A stretch of DNA of 7,484 nucleotides from Pedococcus sp. (lineage in GTDB: Bacteria > Actinomycetota > Actinomycetes > Actinomycetales > Dermatophilaceae), in assembly GCA_025936615.1 (NCBI GenBank), contig JAICSZ010000093.1, positions 1-7,484 on the forward strand, given 5' to 3'. Numbering within the stretch: position 1 is the first letter of the stretch; the number at the start of each line of letters is the position of its first letter. Shown here piece by piece: positions 1 through 5,517 of this stretch. The notes beneath the pieces were generated by a model, which did not search any database, was not told where the DNA came from, and worked only from the letters and a program-made list of their open reading frames with translations. The translations under genes were made by a program, and so were the position numbers.

Positions 1-1
1 C

Positions 2-370
2 GGCATCGGCTTCGCCATCCCGGTCAACGAGGCCAAGGCCATCGCCACCCAGCTCATCGAGAAGGGCGCCGCGCAGCACGCCTTCCTCGGCGTCTCGCTC
101 AAGGACGGCGTCGCGGCCGACGGCAACAGCCAGCGCGCCGGCGCCCAGGTCACCGACGTGGTGGCCAACACACCCGCCTCGCGCGCGGGCCTCAAGACCG
201 GCGACGTGGTGATCGCCGTCGACGACGACCAGATCGACTCCTCACTCGCGCTGGTGGCGAACGTCCACATGCACCAGGTGGGTGACAAGGTCACCCTGAC
301 CGTCCTGCGGGACGGCAAGCAGGTCAAGCTCGACACCACGCTCGTGGCCAAGCCGAGCACGTCCTCCTGA
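2..370 (+). CDS. HtrA/DegP-like trypsin-type serine protease, C-terminal part with PDZ domain (5' partial)
   Basis: The reading frame is open from the first bases of the window and ends at TGA 368-370, so 122 residues of a longer protein are visible. The first nine residues, GIGFAIPVN, match the last strand of the HtrA trypsin-like domain, which lies just after the catalytic GNSGG serine; that serine would be outside the window. Residues about 27-117 form a PDZ domain: a carboxylate-binding loop (FLGVSL, 28-33), then ANTPASRAGLKTGDVV (55-70), and a final strand pair VTLTVLRDGK (97-106). Family members are usually membrane-anchored or exported proteases that degrade or cleave misfolded envelope proteins, with PDZ controlling substrate access. 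The protein stops soon after one PDZ domain, as in typical actinobacterial HtrA/PepD-type proteins. The upstream anchor and catalytic triad cannot be checked here. Confidence 0.9.
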   Translation, partial: GIGFAIPVNEAKAIATQLIEKGAAQHAFLGVSLKDGVAADGNSQRAGAQVTDVVANTPASRAGLKTGDVVIAVDDDQIDSSLALVANVHMHQVGDKVTLTVLRDGKQVKLDTTLVAKPSTSS

Positions 371-390
371 CCCGGGGCAGGGATAACCGG

Positions 391-2469
391 TTGACGCGTC
401 AGGCACGAGTGGCCGAATCGCCCTTCGTGCCTGACGCCTCCCAACCCGCTGCAGAGCTGAGGAGGGAGCAGGACTACCTCGCCGAGGCGCGGGCTGCGTT
501 GGCCCGGATGCGCGAGCAGACCCTGTCGCTCAAGGTCCAGGCGCACGACCCGATCTCGGCCGAGCACCTCGCCCGCACCCTCCACCTGCGCGCGGCCTCC
601 CTCCAGGACGACCCGTCGACGACGCTGTTCTTCGGCCGGCTCGACACCGACGGCTCCCACTCCGACCTCGGAGCCGAGCGGTGGTACATCGGGCGCCGGC
701 ACGTCAGCGACGAGCGCGGCGACCCGCTCGTCATCGACTGGCGCGCACAGGTGTCGACGGCGTTCTACCGCGCCTCGCGCACCGAGCCCATGGGCGTGGT
801 GCTGCGCCGACGGTTCGGCCTCGACCACGGTGCGGTCACCGCGTACGAGGACGAGCACCTCCAGGACCGCGCCGAGCAGGACCGGCGCAGCCAGATCCTC
901 GCCGAGGAGATCGAGCGCCCCCGCGTCGGCCCGATGCGCGACATCGTCGCCACCATCCAGCCCGAGCAGGACGAGATCGTCCGGGCCGGCGCGGACCGCA
1001 CGATCTGCGTCCAGGGTGCTCCCGGCACGGGCAAGACCGCCGTCGGGCTGCACCGTGCGGCGTGGCTGCTGTACGCCTTCCGCGACCGGCTGGCCCGCTC
1101 CGGGGTCCTGGTGGTCGGGCCGAACCGTGCGTTCCTCGAGCACATCGGTGCTGTCCTCCCCGCACTGGGCGAGGTTGCGGTCGGCCACACGACCATCGAA
1201 GAGCTCGTCGCGTCGGTGCCGGTTCGCGGGCATGACGGCACCAAGACCGCTGTGCTCAAAGGCGATGCGCGACTCGCGGAGGTGCTCCGGCATGCCGTGT
1301 GGTCCCGCGTGACGCGTGCGTCAGAGCCGCTCGTGGTCCCGCGCGGGGTGCGCAAGTGGCGGGTGCCGGCCTACGAGGTGGCCGAGCTCGTCGACGAGCT
1401 CAGGGCCAGAGGTGTGCGATACGACGCAGCGCGGCACATGCTGCCCCAGCGACTGGCCCACGCGGTGCTGCTCCAGATGGAGCGGGCCGGCGATGCACCC
1501 GACGACCGGGTGCAGGACTCCGTCGCGCGCAGTGCGGTGGTGAAGAAGTACGCCGCGGCCCTGTGGCCGGCGCTGGACGCGCGCAGCGTCCTGTTCACCC
1601 TGCTGTCCGACCCAGCGGAGCTGGCGCGGCACGCTGAGGGGATCCTGAGCGAGGACGAACAGCGGACCCTCCTGTGGGACAAGGCGCCCCGGACCAAGGG
1701 CGCCGCCCGCTGGTCGCGGGCCGACACGGTCCTGCTGGACGAGCTCGAGGACCTGGTCAGCCGGACACCCTCGCTCGGCCACGTCGTCCTCGACGAGGCG
1801 CAGGACCTCTCCCCGATGCAGCTGCGCGCGGTCGGCCGGCGCTGCTCGACCGGCGCCGCGACCGTCCTGGGTGACATCGCCCAGGGAACCACGCCGTGGG
1901 CCACCGACTCGTGGGAGTCCTCGCTGGAGCACCTGGGCAAGGCGGGGAGCCACATCGAGGTGCTCGACCGCGGCTTCCGCGTCCCCGCCTCGGTCATCGA
2001 GTTCGCAGCGCGGCTGCTGCCGCACATGGCCGCAGGACTCGGCGCCCCGGTCTCGGTGCGTGAGAACCGAGGGCGGCTCGACGTGGTGGCCACCCCCGAC
2101 GGCGCAGCCATGATCAGCCAGGTCGTCGCCGCCGTGGACCGCGAGCGCGCCGAACCCGGGTCCATCGGCGTGATCGTTGCCGACGCCGAGGTGCCCGGTG
2201 TGTCCAAGGCACTGCAGGACAAGGGAATCGGGCACGGGGTCCTGGGTCAGGACCACGGCGACATCGACCACCAGGTGGATGTGGTCCCCGCGACCGTGGC
2301 GAAGGGGCTGGAGTTCGACAGGGTGGTGGTGGTCGAGCCCGCCGCGATCGCCGCCGCCGAGCCGGACGAGCGCACGGGCCTGCGCCGTCTCTACGTCGTG
2401 CTGACCCGCGCCGTGTCCGCCCTCACCATCGTGCACGCGCAGCCACTCCCGTCCGCCCTGTCCGGCTGA
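391..2469 (+). CDS. HelD-like RNA polymerase-associated ATPase (UvrD/Rep superfamily 1 fold)
   Basis: 692 residues. All superfamily 1 motifs are visible: a Q-motif-like segment IQPEQDEIVR (189-198), Walker A GAPGTGKT (209-216), Walker B VVLDEAQD (465-472), motif III GDIAQGT (494-500), motif IV LDRGFRVP (525-532), motif V ATVAKGLEFD (634-643) and motif VI RRLYVVLTRA (665-674). The N-terminus has a charged, coiled-coil-prone helix (about 21-45), then the segment LVIDWRAQVSTAFYRAS (113-129) typical of HelD rather than true UvrD helicases. HelD/HelR proteins bind RNA polymerase, push arms into its channels and release it from DNA by ATP hydrolysis; some actinobacterial members protect against rifampicin. 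The protein is somewhat shorter than Mycobacterium smegmatis HelD (about 736 residues). The TTG start at 391 is preceded by an AGGGA at 379-383; GTG 409 is an in-frame alternative. It follows the protease gene by 20 bases, so readthrough transcription is likely. A DNA-repair helicase is the less likely alternative. Confidence 0.85.
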   Translation: MTRQARVAESPFVPDASQPAAELRREQDYLAEARAALARMREQTLSLKVQAHDPISAEHLARTLHLRAASLQDDPSTTLFFGRLDTDGSHSDLGAERWYIGRRHVSDERGDPLVIDWRAQVSTAFYRASRTEPMGVVLRRRFGLDHGAVTAYEDEHLQDRAEQDRRSQILAEEIERPRVGPMRDIVATIQPEQDEIVRAGADRTICVQGAPGTGKTAVGLHRAAWLLYAFRDRLARSGVLVVGPNRAFLEHIGAVLPALGEVAVGHTTIEELVASVPVRGHDGTKTAVLKGDARLAEVLRHAVWSRVTRASEPLVVPRGVRKWRVPAYEVAELVDELRARGVRYDAARHMLPQRLAHAVLLQMERAGDAPDDRVQDSVARSAVVKKYAAALWPALDARSVLFTLLSDPAELARHAEGILSEDEQRTLLWDKAPRTKGAARWSRADTVLLDELEDLVSRTPSLGHVVLDEAQDLSPMQLRAVGRRCSTGAATVLGDIAQGTTPWATDSWESSLEHLGKAGSHIEVLDRGFRVPASVIEFAARLLPHMAAGLGAPVSVRENRGRLDVVATPDGAAMISQVVAAVDRERAEPGSIGVIVADAEVPGVSKALQDKGIGHGVLGQDHGDIDHQVDVVPATVAKGLEFDRVVVVEPAAIAAAEPDERTGLRRLYVVLTRAVSALTIVHAQPLPSALSG

Positions 2470-2488
2470 GCCGTCCCGGCGGCCCAGC

Positions 2489-2516
2489 AACGCGCGTAGG
2501 CGACCTGCGCGTTTTT
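2489..2516 (+). terminator. Rho-independent terminator after the HelD-like gene
   Basis: Twenty bases after the stop codon, AACGCGC (2489-2495) pairs with GCGCGTT (2507-2513). The inner pairs AGG/CCT (2498-2500 with 2504-2506) close a CGA loop, and a two-base GT bulge (2496-2497) lies between the two helices. The stem runs directly into TTTTT (2512-2516). This is the only hairpin in the window with a classical U-tract, and it separates the HelD-like gene from the small secreted protein gene. Confidence 0.75.
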
Positions 2517-2575
2517 CCGGACCCGCGGCATACGAAGGACTCAGGAGGCGCCCCGCAGGGATCCACGGGAGGCTC

Positions 2576-2607
2576 GTTGCTCCGTGGCCCGCACGCCGCG
2601 GAGCAAC
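2576..2607 (+). promoter_or_regulatory. 12-bp inverted repeat in the leader of the small secreted protein gene
   Basis: GTTGCTCCGTGG (2576-2587) pairs with CCGCGGAGCAAC (2596-2607) across an 8-base loop; the only imperfection is one G-U wobble (T2585 with G2598). It ends 14 bases before the ribosome binding site of the gene starting at 2634. It could be an mRNA hairpin that affects stability or translation, or a DNA operator for a dimeric regulator. It is unlikely to be the terminator of the preceding gene, which already has one at 2489-2516. I could not identify a convincing -10/-35 pair in 2517-2633. Confidence 0.5.
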
Positions 2608-2621
2608 CATTCCGTCATCGC

Positions 2622-2629
2622 AGGAGGAG
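2622..2629 (+). promoter_or_regulatory. Strong Shine-Dalgarno that fixes the start of the secreted protein
   Basis: AGGAGGAG lies four bases before ATG 2634; its AGGAGG core is six bases away. The frame is open further upstream to CTG/TTG-type codons and position 2577, but those have no such site, and the ATG at 2634 begins a textbook signal peptide. This settles the start at 2634. Confidence 0.85.
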
Positions 2630-2633
2630 CAGT

Positions 2634-3020
2634 ATGCGCATCATCCGTCGTCTCACCGTCGGTGCCGTCGCCGCGGCGGCCACCGTCGTCCTCACCGCAG
2701 GGCCCGGCCTCGCGCACGAGTGCACGAACCTCGACAAGAACCCGGGTGCGGGCGCCCAGCTGGTCTTCGGCCCGACCGGCGACGTCGTCTACATGAGCAT
2801 GGGCCTCCAGAACCGGGTGGACCGGGGCATCGTCGACTTCGAGACCGGCGAGGGCTTCAGCGGCCTCATCGGCTTCGACGAAGACGGCGACGGTGTCGCC
2901 GACGGTTTCACCTGGATCGTGGGGCCTGACGGCGAGATCCCGCTCCAGGCACAGTGGAACGGCTCCATGTGCCACGGCGTGATCAACATGGCGGTCGTCG
3001 AGGCGTGCCTGGCGGGCTGA
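2634..3020 (+). CDS. Small exported protein of unknown function
   Basis: 128 residues. The N-terminus MRIIRR plus the hydrophobic run TVGAVAAAATVVLTAG and the site GLA-HE (cleavage after residue 27) form a clear Sec signal peptide, leaving about 101 mature residues. The mature part is acidic, with three cysteines (30, 113, 125), so one disulfide is possible and one cysteine is left over. Residues 82-90 read DEDGDGVAD, resembling the DxDxDG calcium-binding loops of dockerin or thrombospondin type 3 repeats, but only one copy is present. No lipobox, LPXTG or C-terminal transmembrane anchor is seen, so release to the medium or wall association is expected. I do not recognise the family. Its strong ribosome binding site and separate leader hairpin suggest a well-translated gene with its own control. 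Confidence 0.85.
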   Translation: MRIIRRLTVGAVAAAATVVLTAGPGLAHECTNLDKNPGAGAQLVFGPTGDVVYMSMGLQNRVDRGIVDFETGEGFSGLIGFDEDGDGVADGFTWIVGPDGEIPLQAQWNGSMCHGVINMAVVEACLAG

Positions 3021-3035
3021 GCGCCCAGCTACCGG

Positions 3036-3728
3036 ATGAGGGCCGGCTCGTGTGCGAGACTCGCGCACGTGCCGGCCCTGATCACGTGGTGGAAGCTCGA
3101 CCTCGCGGAGCTGGCCCCGCAGGCCCACTCCGACGCCGTGCTCGCGGTCGGCGCGGACCTGTTGCGCCGGTGGGTGGAGCCGCAGCGCCGGTACCACACG
3201 AGCCGGCACCTGGTGGAGATGTTCTGGGCCCTCGAGGACCTGGAGAAGGCCGGCGAGGTCGGCGCCCGCGAGGGGGCCGTTGGGCGCCTGGCGGCGTGGT
3301 TCCACGACGCGGTCTACGAGCCGGTGGCCGCACCCGGCGCCAACGAGACGGCCAGCGCCGAGCTCGCGGTCCGCGACCTGGCCGCGTTGGGCCTGGATGG
3401 CGCGGACGTCGACACGGTCCGTCGGCTCGTCCTCGCCACGGAGACCCACGACCTCCCCGACCGGGGACTGGCCGCCGCCTTCCACGACGCGGACCTGTGG
3501 ATACTGTCGGCGCCGCCGGAGCGCTACGCGGAGTACACGGCCCAGGTGCGCGAGGAGTATGCCGCCGTGCCCGACGACGCCTTCGCGGCCGGCCGGTCGG
3601 CGCTGCTGCGCCCGTTCCTCGACCGGGACTTCATCTACGCCACCCAGGCTGCGCGCGAGCAGTGGGGAGAACGGGCCCGGCTCAACCTGGCCGGTGAGCT
3701 CGAGGCATTGGCCAGCGCCTCGCCCTGA
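3036..3728 (+). CDS. HD-superfamily metal-dependent phosphohydrolase (COG4339-like)
   Basis: Up to 230 residues. HD-domain metal ligands are visible in order: YHTSRH (53-58, ligand candidates His54 and His58), WFHDAVY (88-94, with His90-Asp91), NET (103-105), THDLPD (137-142) and HDADLWIL (150-157). This order and spacing match the 'predicted metal-dependent HD superfamily phosphohydrolase' group, cytosolic proteins of about 200 residues whose substrate is unknown; HD relatives cleave phosphate esters of nucleotides. The start is uncertain: ATG 3036 and GTG 3069 (residue 12) are both in frame and neither has a good Shine-Dalgarno. Homology to the family is expected to begin around residue 17, so it does not decide. 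The gene begins 15 bases after the secreted protein stop, and a large hairpin (3039-3079) covers the start region. It converges on the NUDIX gene. Confidence 0.85.
   Translation: MRAGSCARLAHVPALITWWKLDLAELAPQAHSDAVLAVGADLLRRWVEPQRRYHTSRHLVEMFWALEDLEKAGEVGAREGAVGRLAAWFHDAVYEPVAAPGANETASAELAVRDLAALGLDGADVDTVRRLVLATETHDLPDRGLAAAFHDADLWILSAPPERYAEYTAQVREEYAAVPDDAFAAGRSALLRPFLDRDFIYATQAAREQWGERARLNLAGELEALASASP
3039..3079 (+). promoter_or_regulatory. Large hairpin over the start region of the HD hydrolase gene
   Basis: Bases 3039-3057 pair with 3061-3079 around a GAC loop. The stem has 19 positions with one T-T mismatch (3048/3070) and one G-U wobble (3053/3065). The outer part is GGGCCGGC (3040-3047) against GCCGGCCC (3071-3078). 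It begins 18 bases after the stop of the secreted protein gene, so it could terminate or attenuate that transcript or protect its 3' end. It also begins just after ATG 3036 and contains GTG 3069 in its right arm, so it should affect translation initiation of the HD gene. There is no U-tract. Confidence 0.6.
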
Positions 3729-3734
3729 CGCGCC

Positions 3735-3784
3735 AGTCTTTGAGTGGTCTGACGGGTCGTGGTCCGTCAAACCACTCAAAGACT
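3735..3784. terminator. Long hairpin between convergent HD and NUDIX genes, probable bidirectional terminator
   Basis: Arms 3735-3755 and 3764-3784 are 21 bases each with a single mismatch (C3749 against A3770) and an 8-base loop (3756-3763). The outer part reads AGTCTTTGAGTGGT and its complement. It lies six bases after the HD gene stop and nine bases before the end of the leftward NUDIX gene, filling most of the 65-base gap. There is no U-tract on either side. Position and symmetry favour a terminator serving both strands; the arms are less GC-rich than the surrounding sequence. Confidence 0.7.
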
Positions 3785-3793
3785 CGGGTCAGG

Positions 3794-4294
3794 TCAGAGC
3801 ACGGCCTCCACCAGCGGCCACCAGAACCGCTCACCGCAATGGGCCGTGAACTGCCCGGCCGTCAGCCAGCACGGGTCGACCGCGTCGTCCAGCGCGGCGA
3901 CCAGCTCGTCACCACCGGGCACCTGCACACGAAACAGCTGCATCAGCCCACCTCCATCGGGCCAGCGGCCGTGCAACGACACGGGAGCGAACCGCTCGTA
4001 GCCCACCGGCACCAGCCCACCCTCGTCGAGGCGCAGCCCGCTCTCCTCCCACACCTCCCGGACGGCGCACGCGCGCACGGTCTCGCCCACCTCACGCCAG
4101 CCGCCCGGCACCGACCACTCCTTGCGGCGCGGGCTGTACACCACGGCATACCGGCCGTCGTCGGAGGCGACCACCACCGTCGCCGCGAAGACGTCCGCTG
4201 CGGGCGCCGGCTCGGCGTCTCGCACGAGGTCGACGTCTGCGACCGAGCCGTCCGCAAACCGGACGTCGCGCAGGGCAGCGATGAGCTCGCTCAC
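3794..4294 (-). CDS. NUDIX hydrolase with intact Nudix box
   Basis: 166 residues from GTG 4294-4292. The Nudix box Gx5Ex7REUxEExGU is complete: Gly65, Glu71, Arg79-Glu80, Val81, Glu83-Glu84, Gly86, Leu87. It follows the core strands ATVVVASDDGRYAVVYSPRRKEWSVPGG in two parts (38-53 and 54-65). Nudix enzymes hydrolyse nucleoside diphosphates linked to another group, using Mg2+ held by the box glutamates; the substrate here cannot be read from sequence. The C-terminus ends GERFWWPLVEAVL, closely matching GERHWWPLLD in the upstream protein. The start overlaps the stop of that gene as GTGA (4291-4294) with no separate Shine-Dalgarno, indicating translational coupling. The frame stays open upstream to 4741, but that part overlaps the other gene and is compositionally a shadow. 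Confidence 0.9.
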   Translation of the reverse strand: MSELIAALRDVRFADGSVADVDLVRDAEPAPAADVFAATVVVASDDGRYAVVYSPRRKEWSVPGGWREVGETVRACAVREVWEESGLRLDEGGLVPVGYERFAPVSLHGRWPDGGGLMQLFRVQVPGGDELVAALDDAVDPCWLTAGQFTAHCGERFWWPLVEAVL

Positions 4295-5034
4295 CCGTGG
4301 ACGCCCGCGGCAGGGTCGAGCAGCGGCCACCAGTGCCGTTCGCCCAGCTCGGCCTCCAGCCGGTCGGCGGCCAGCCAGGACCCCGCGAGCGGCCGCACCG
4401 AGCGCGCGAGCTCGTCGCTCCACACAGCGAACGCGGCCAGGGGCGCAGGCCACGGGTAGCCCGCGGAGGGCTCGGGAACGGTGTTGCGGACGTAGCCGAG
4501 GAGCCTCGTGCTCTGCCGCACGGGCGCACCGAGTACCACCCGGTGCAGCCGGTCGACCGCCTGGGCCGGACTCAGGCCGGCCACCGGCGCCGAGGGGAGG
4601 TCCATCCCGCTCCCGTCGAGGCGTTCCAGCACGAGGAGGTCGCCACCGCGCCGCAGTGCGAGCCGCACGACCACGGTGGCGGCTGGTGCACGGTCCTGGC
4701 GGGAGGCGATCACGTCCACGCGCGAGCCGGGGGGCAGCCATGGCGCATCGGGGACGGTGGCGACGACGCGCTCGCGCGTGCGCTTCTGGATACGCAGCCC
4801 GCTGTCGCGCAGGACGCGGGCCAGGTCGCCCCCACCGATCGGCCGGGCCCCGGCGGTGACGAGGGAGTCGTAGCGTTCCTGCGGCACGTCGTAGTGGTCA
4901 CCTTCGAAGCCACGACGGGGGATCCCTTGTGCCGCAGCGAAGTCGTGCAGCTCGACGTAGGAGGTGTCACTGACCAGGTGGGACCAGAGCCGTCCGTGTG
5001 CCGGCCACGCGGGCGGGTCGATCCAGATGGTCAC
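4291..5034 (-). CDS. DUF4031 protein fused to a degenerate NUDIX-like domain
   Basis: 247 residues from GTG 5034-5032. Residues about 2-80 match DUF4031: TIWIDPPAWPAHGRLWSHLVSD (2-23, the IDPP and WSHLVSD motifs), ELHDFAAAQGIPRRGF (28-43) and DHYDVPQERYDSLVTAGARP (46-65). The function of DUF4031 is unknown. Residues about 115-240 look like a NUDIX fold: AATVVVRLALRRGGDLLVLER (118-138) resembles the first Nudix strands, and the end, GSWLAADRLEAELGERHWWPLLD, parallels the C-terminus of the downstream NUDIX protein. However, the segment where the Nudix box should be (about 142-170) has no REUxEE, so catalysis of the Nudix type is not expected. It is the first gene of a two-gene leftward operon, and its TGA overlaps the next GTG. 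Only a weak Shine-Dalgarno is seen before 5034. The DUF4031 call is firm; the NUDIX-like call is from layout and the C-terminal motif. Confidence 0.8.
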   Translation of the reverse strand: MTIWIDPPAWPAHGRLWSHLVSDTSYVELHDFAAAQGIPRRGFEGDHYDVPQERYDSLVTAGARPIGGGDLARVLRDSGLRIQKRTRERVVATVPDAPWLPPGSRVDVIASRQDRAPAATVVVRLALRRGGDLLVLERLDGSGMDLPSAPVAGLSPAQAVDRLHRVVLGAPVRQSTRLLGYVRNTVPEPSAGYPWPAPLAAFAVWSDELARSVRPLAGSWLAADRLEAELGERHWWPLLDPAAGVHG

Positions 5035-5156
5035 GCGCTCGACGCTACTGCCTCGGCACGGCAGCTGTGGAAAACTCTGCGGCCGTCCGGCCCGGTCGTC
5101 CTAGCCTCGAACCGAACGCGGCGTCACGGGGGCTCCGCGCAGGAGAGGAGCACACG
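5035..5156. other. Divergent intergenic region between the DUF4031 and WXG100 genes
   Basis: This 122-base gap must hold the promoters of both the leftward DUF4031/NUDIX operon and the rightward WXG100 gene. The best rightward -10 candidate is TAGCCT (5102-5107), 49 bases before the ATG, but I see no good -35 at normal spacing. A short AT-rich patch TGTGGAAAACT (5066-5076) stands out from the GC-rich surroundings. No strong inverted repeat is present. Confidence 0.4.
5141..5150 (+). promoter_or_regulatory. Strong Shine-Dalgarno of the WXG100 gene
   Basis: AGGAGAGGAG lies six bases before ATG 5157. The frame is open upstream to 4998, overlapping the divergent gene, but the strong site and the fit to WXG100 length place the start at 5157. 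Confidence 0.85.
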
Positions 5157-5447
5157 ATGTCCACCACCTTCCAGGTCGACACCGGTCGCATCCAGGCGGC
5201 CTCGACCGACATCGCACGCATCGCCGGTGAGATCGACGGCCAGGTCAGCGCCATGATGGGCCGCCTCCAGGCGCTCCAGGACGCCTGGACGGGCACCGCC
5301 TCGGCCAGGTTCCAGGGTGTGGCGCACGAGTGGCAGGCCACCCAGCGCCAGGTGCGGGCCTCGCTCGACTCGATCGGCACGGTGCTCGCCGCCGCCGGTG
5401 CGCAGTACGCCGAGACCGAGGCCCAGACGCTGCGCATGTTCACCTGA
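5157..5447 (+). CDS. WXG100 family protein (EsxA/ESAT-6-like)
   Basis: 96 residues, the normal length for the family. The central turn motif is W44-T45-G46, between two long amphipathic helices (about 8-40 and 50-92), so a helical hairpin is expected. Near the C-terminus, YAETE (84-88) fits the YxxxD/E export signal of type VII secretion substrates, with Glu in place of the usual Asp. WXG100 proteins form homo- or heterodimers and are exported by EccC/EssC-type ATPases. No partner WXG100 gene, EccC, EccB, mycosin or LXG toxin is visible here, so it is a solitary copy, probably homodimeric and served by machinery elsewhere. Its stop codon directly abuts the hairpin at 5448. Confidence 0.9.
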   Translation: MSTTFQVDTGRIQAASTDIARIAGEIDGQVSAMMGRLQALQDAWTGTASARFQGVAHEWQATQRQVRASLDSIGTVLAAAGAQYAETEAQTLRMFT

Positions 5448-5506
5448 GACTGCTTGCGTCCGCGAGCCTGATGGCATGGCCACCAAGCTCGCGGACGCAA
5501 GCAGTC
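5448..5506. terminator. Perfect 20-bp hairpin between convergent WXG100 and permease genes, probable bidirectional terminator
   Basis: Bases 5448-5467 are perfectly complementary to 5487-5506 (outer part GACTGCTTGCG). The 19-base loop can fold further: TGGC (5472-5475) with GCCA (5479-5482) around ATG. The hairpin starts at the base after the WXG100 stop codon and ends 11 bases before the stop of the leftward permease. No U-tract follows on either strand. Position and symmetry favour termination or 3'-end protection for both convergent transcripts. Confidence 0.75.
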
Positions 5507-5517
5507 GGGTCGTGGGC

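Noticed and set aside
392..401. Ten-base palindrome TGACGCGTCA over the start of the HelD-like gene
   Set aside because: Several 10-base palindromes are expected by chance in a window of this size, and it is not repeated elsewhere as an operator pair.
1321..2610. Leftward open frame (429 codons) opposite the HelD-like gene
   Set aside because: The plus strand carries all superfamily 1 motifs in order here, while the minus-strand translation is low-complexity Gly/Arg/His sequence.
2541..3779. Leftward open frame (412 codons) opposite the secreted protein and HD genes
   Set aside because: It runs through two recognisable plus-strand genes and two hairpins, with no ribosome binding site or domain of its own.
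3794..4741. NUDIX reading frame extended upstream to 315 codons
   Set aside because: The extra N-terminal part is Arg/Ala/Gly-rich and lies over the DUF4031 gene in another frame. The GTG at 4294, overlapping that gene's TGA, is the natural start.
5066..5074. TGTGGAAAA resembling a DnaA box in the divergent intergenic region
   Set aside because: It is a single imperfect copy with no cluster of boxes and no dnaA, dnaN or parAB gene nearby, so an origin or DnaA-regulated site is not supported.
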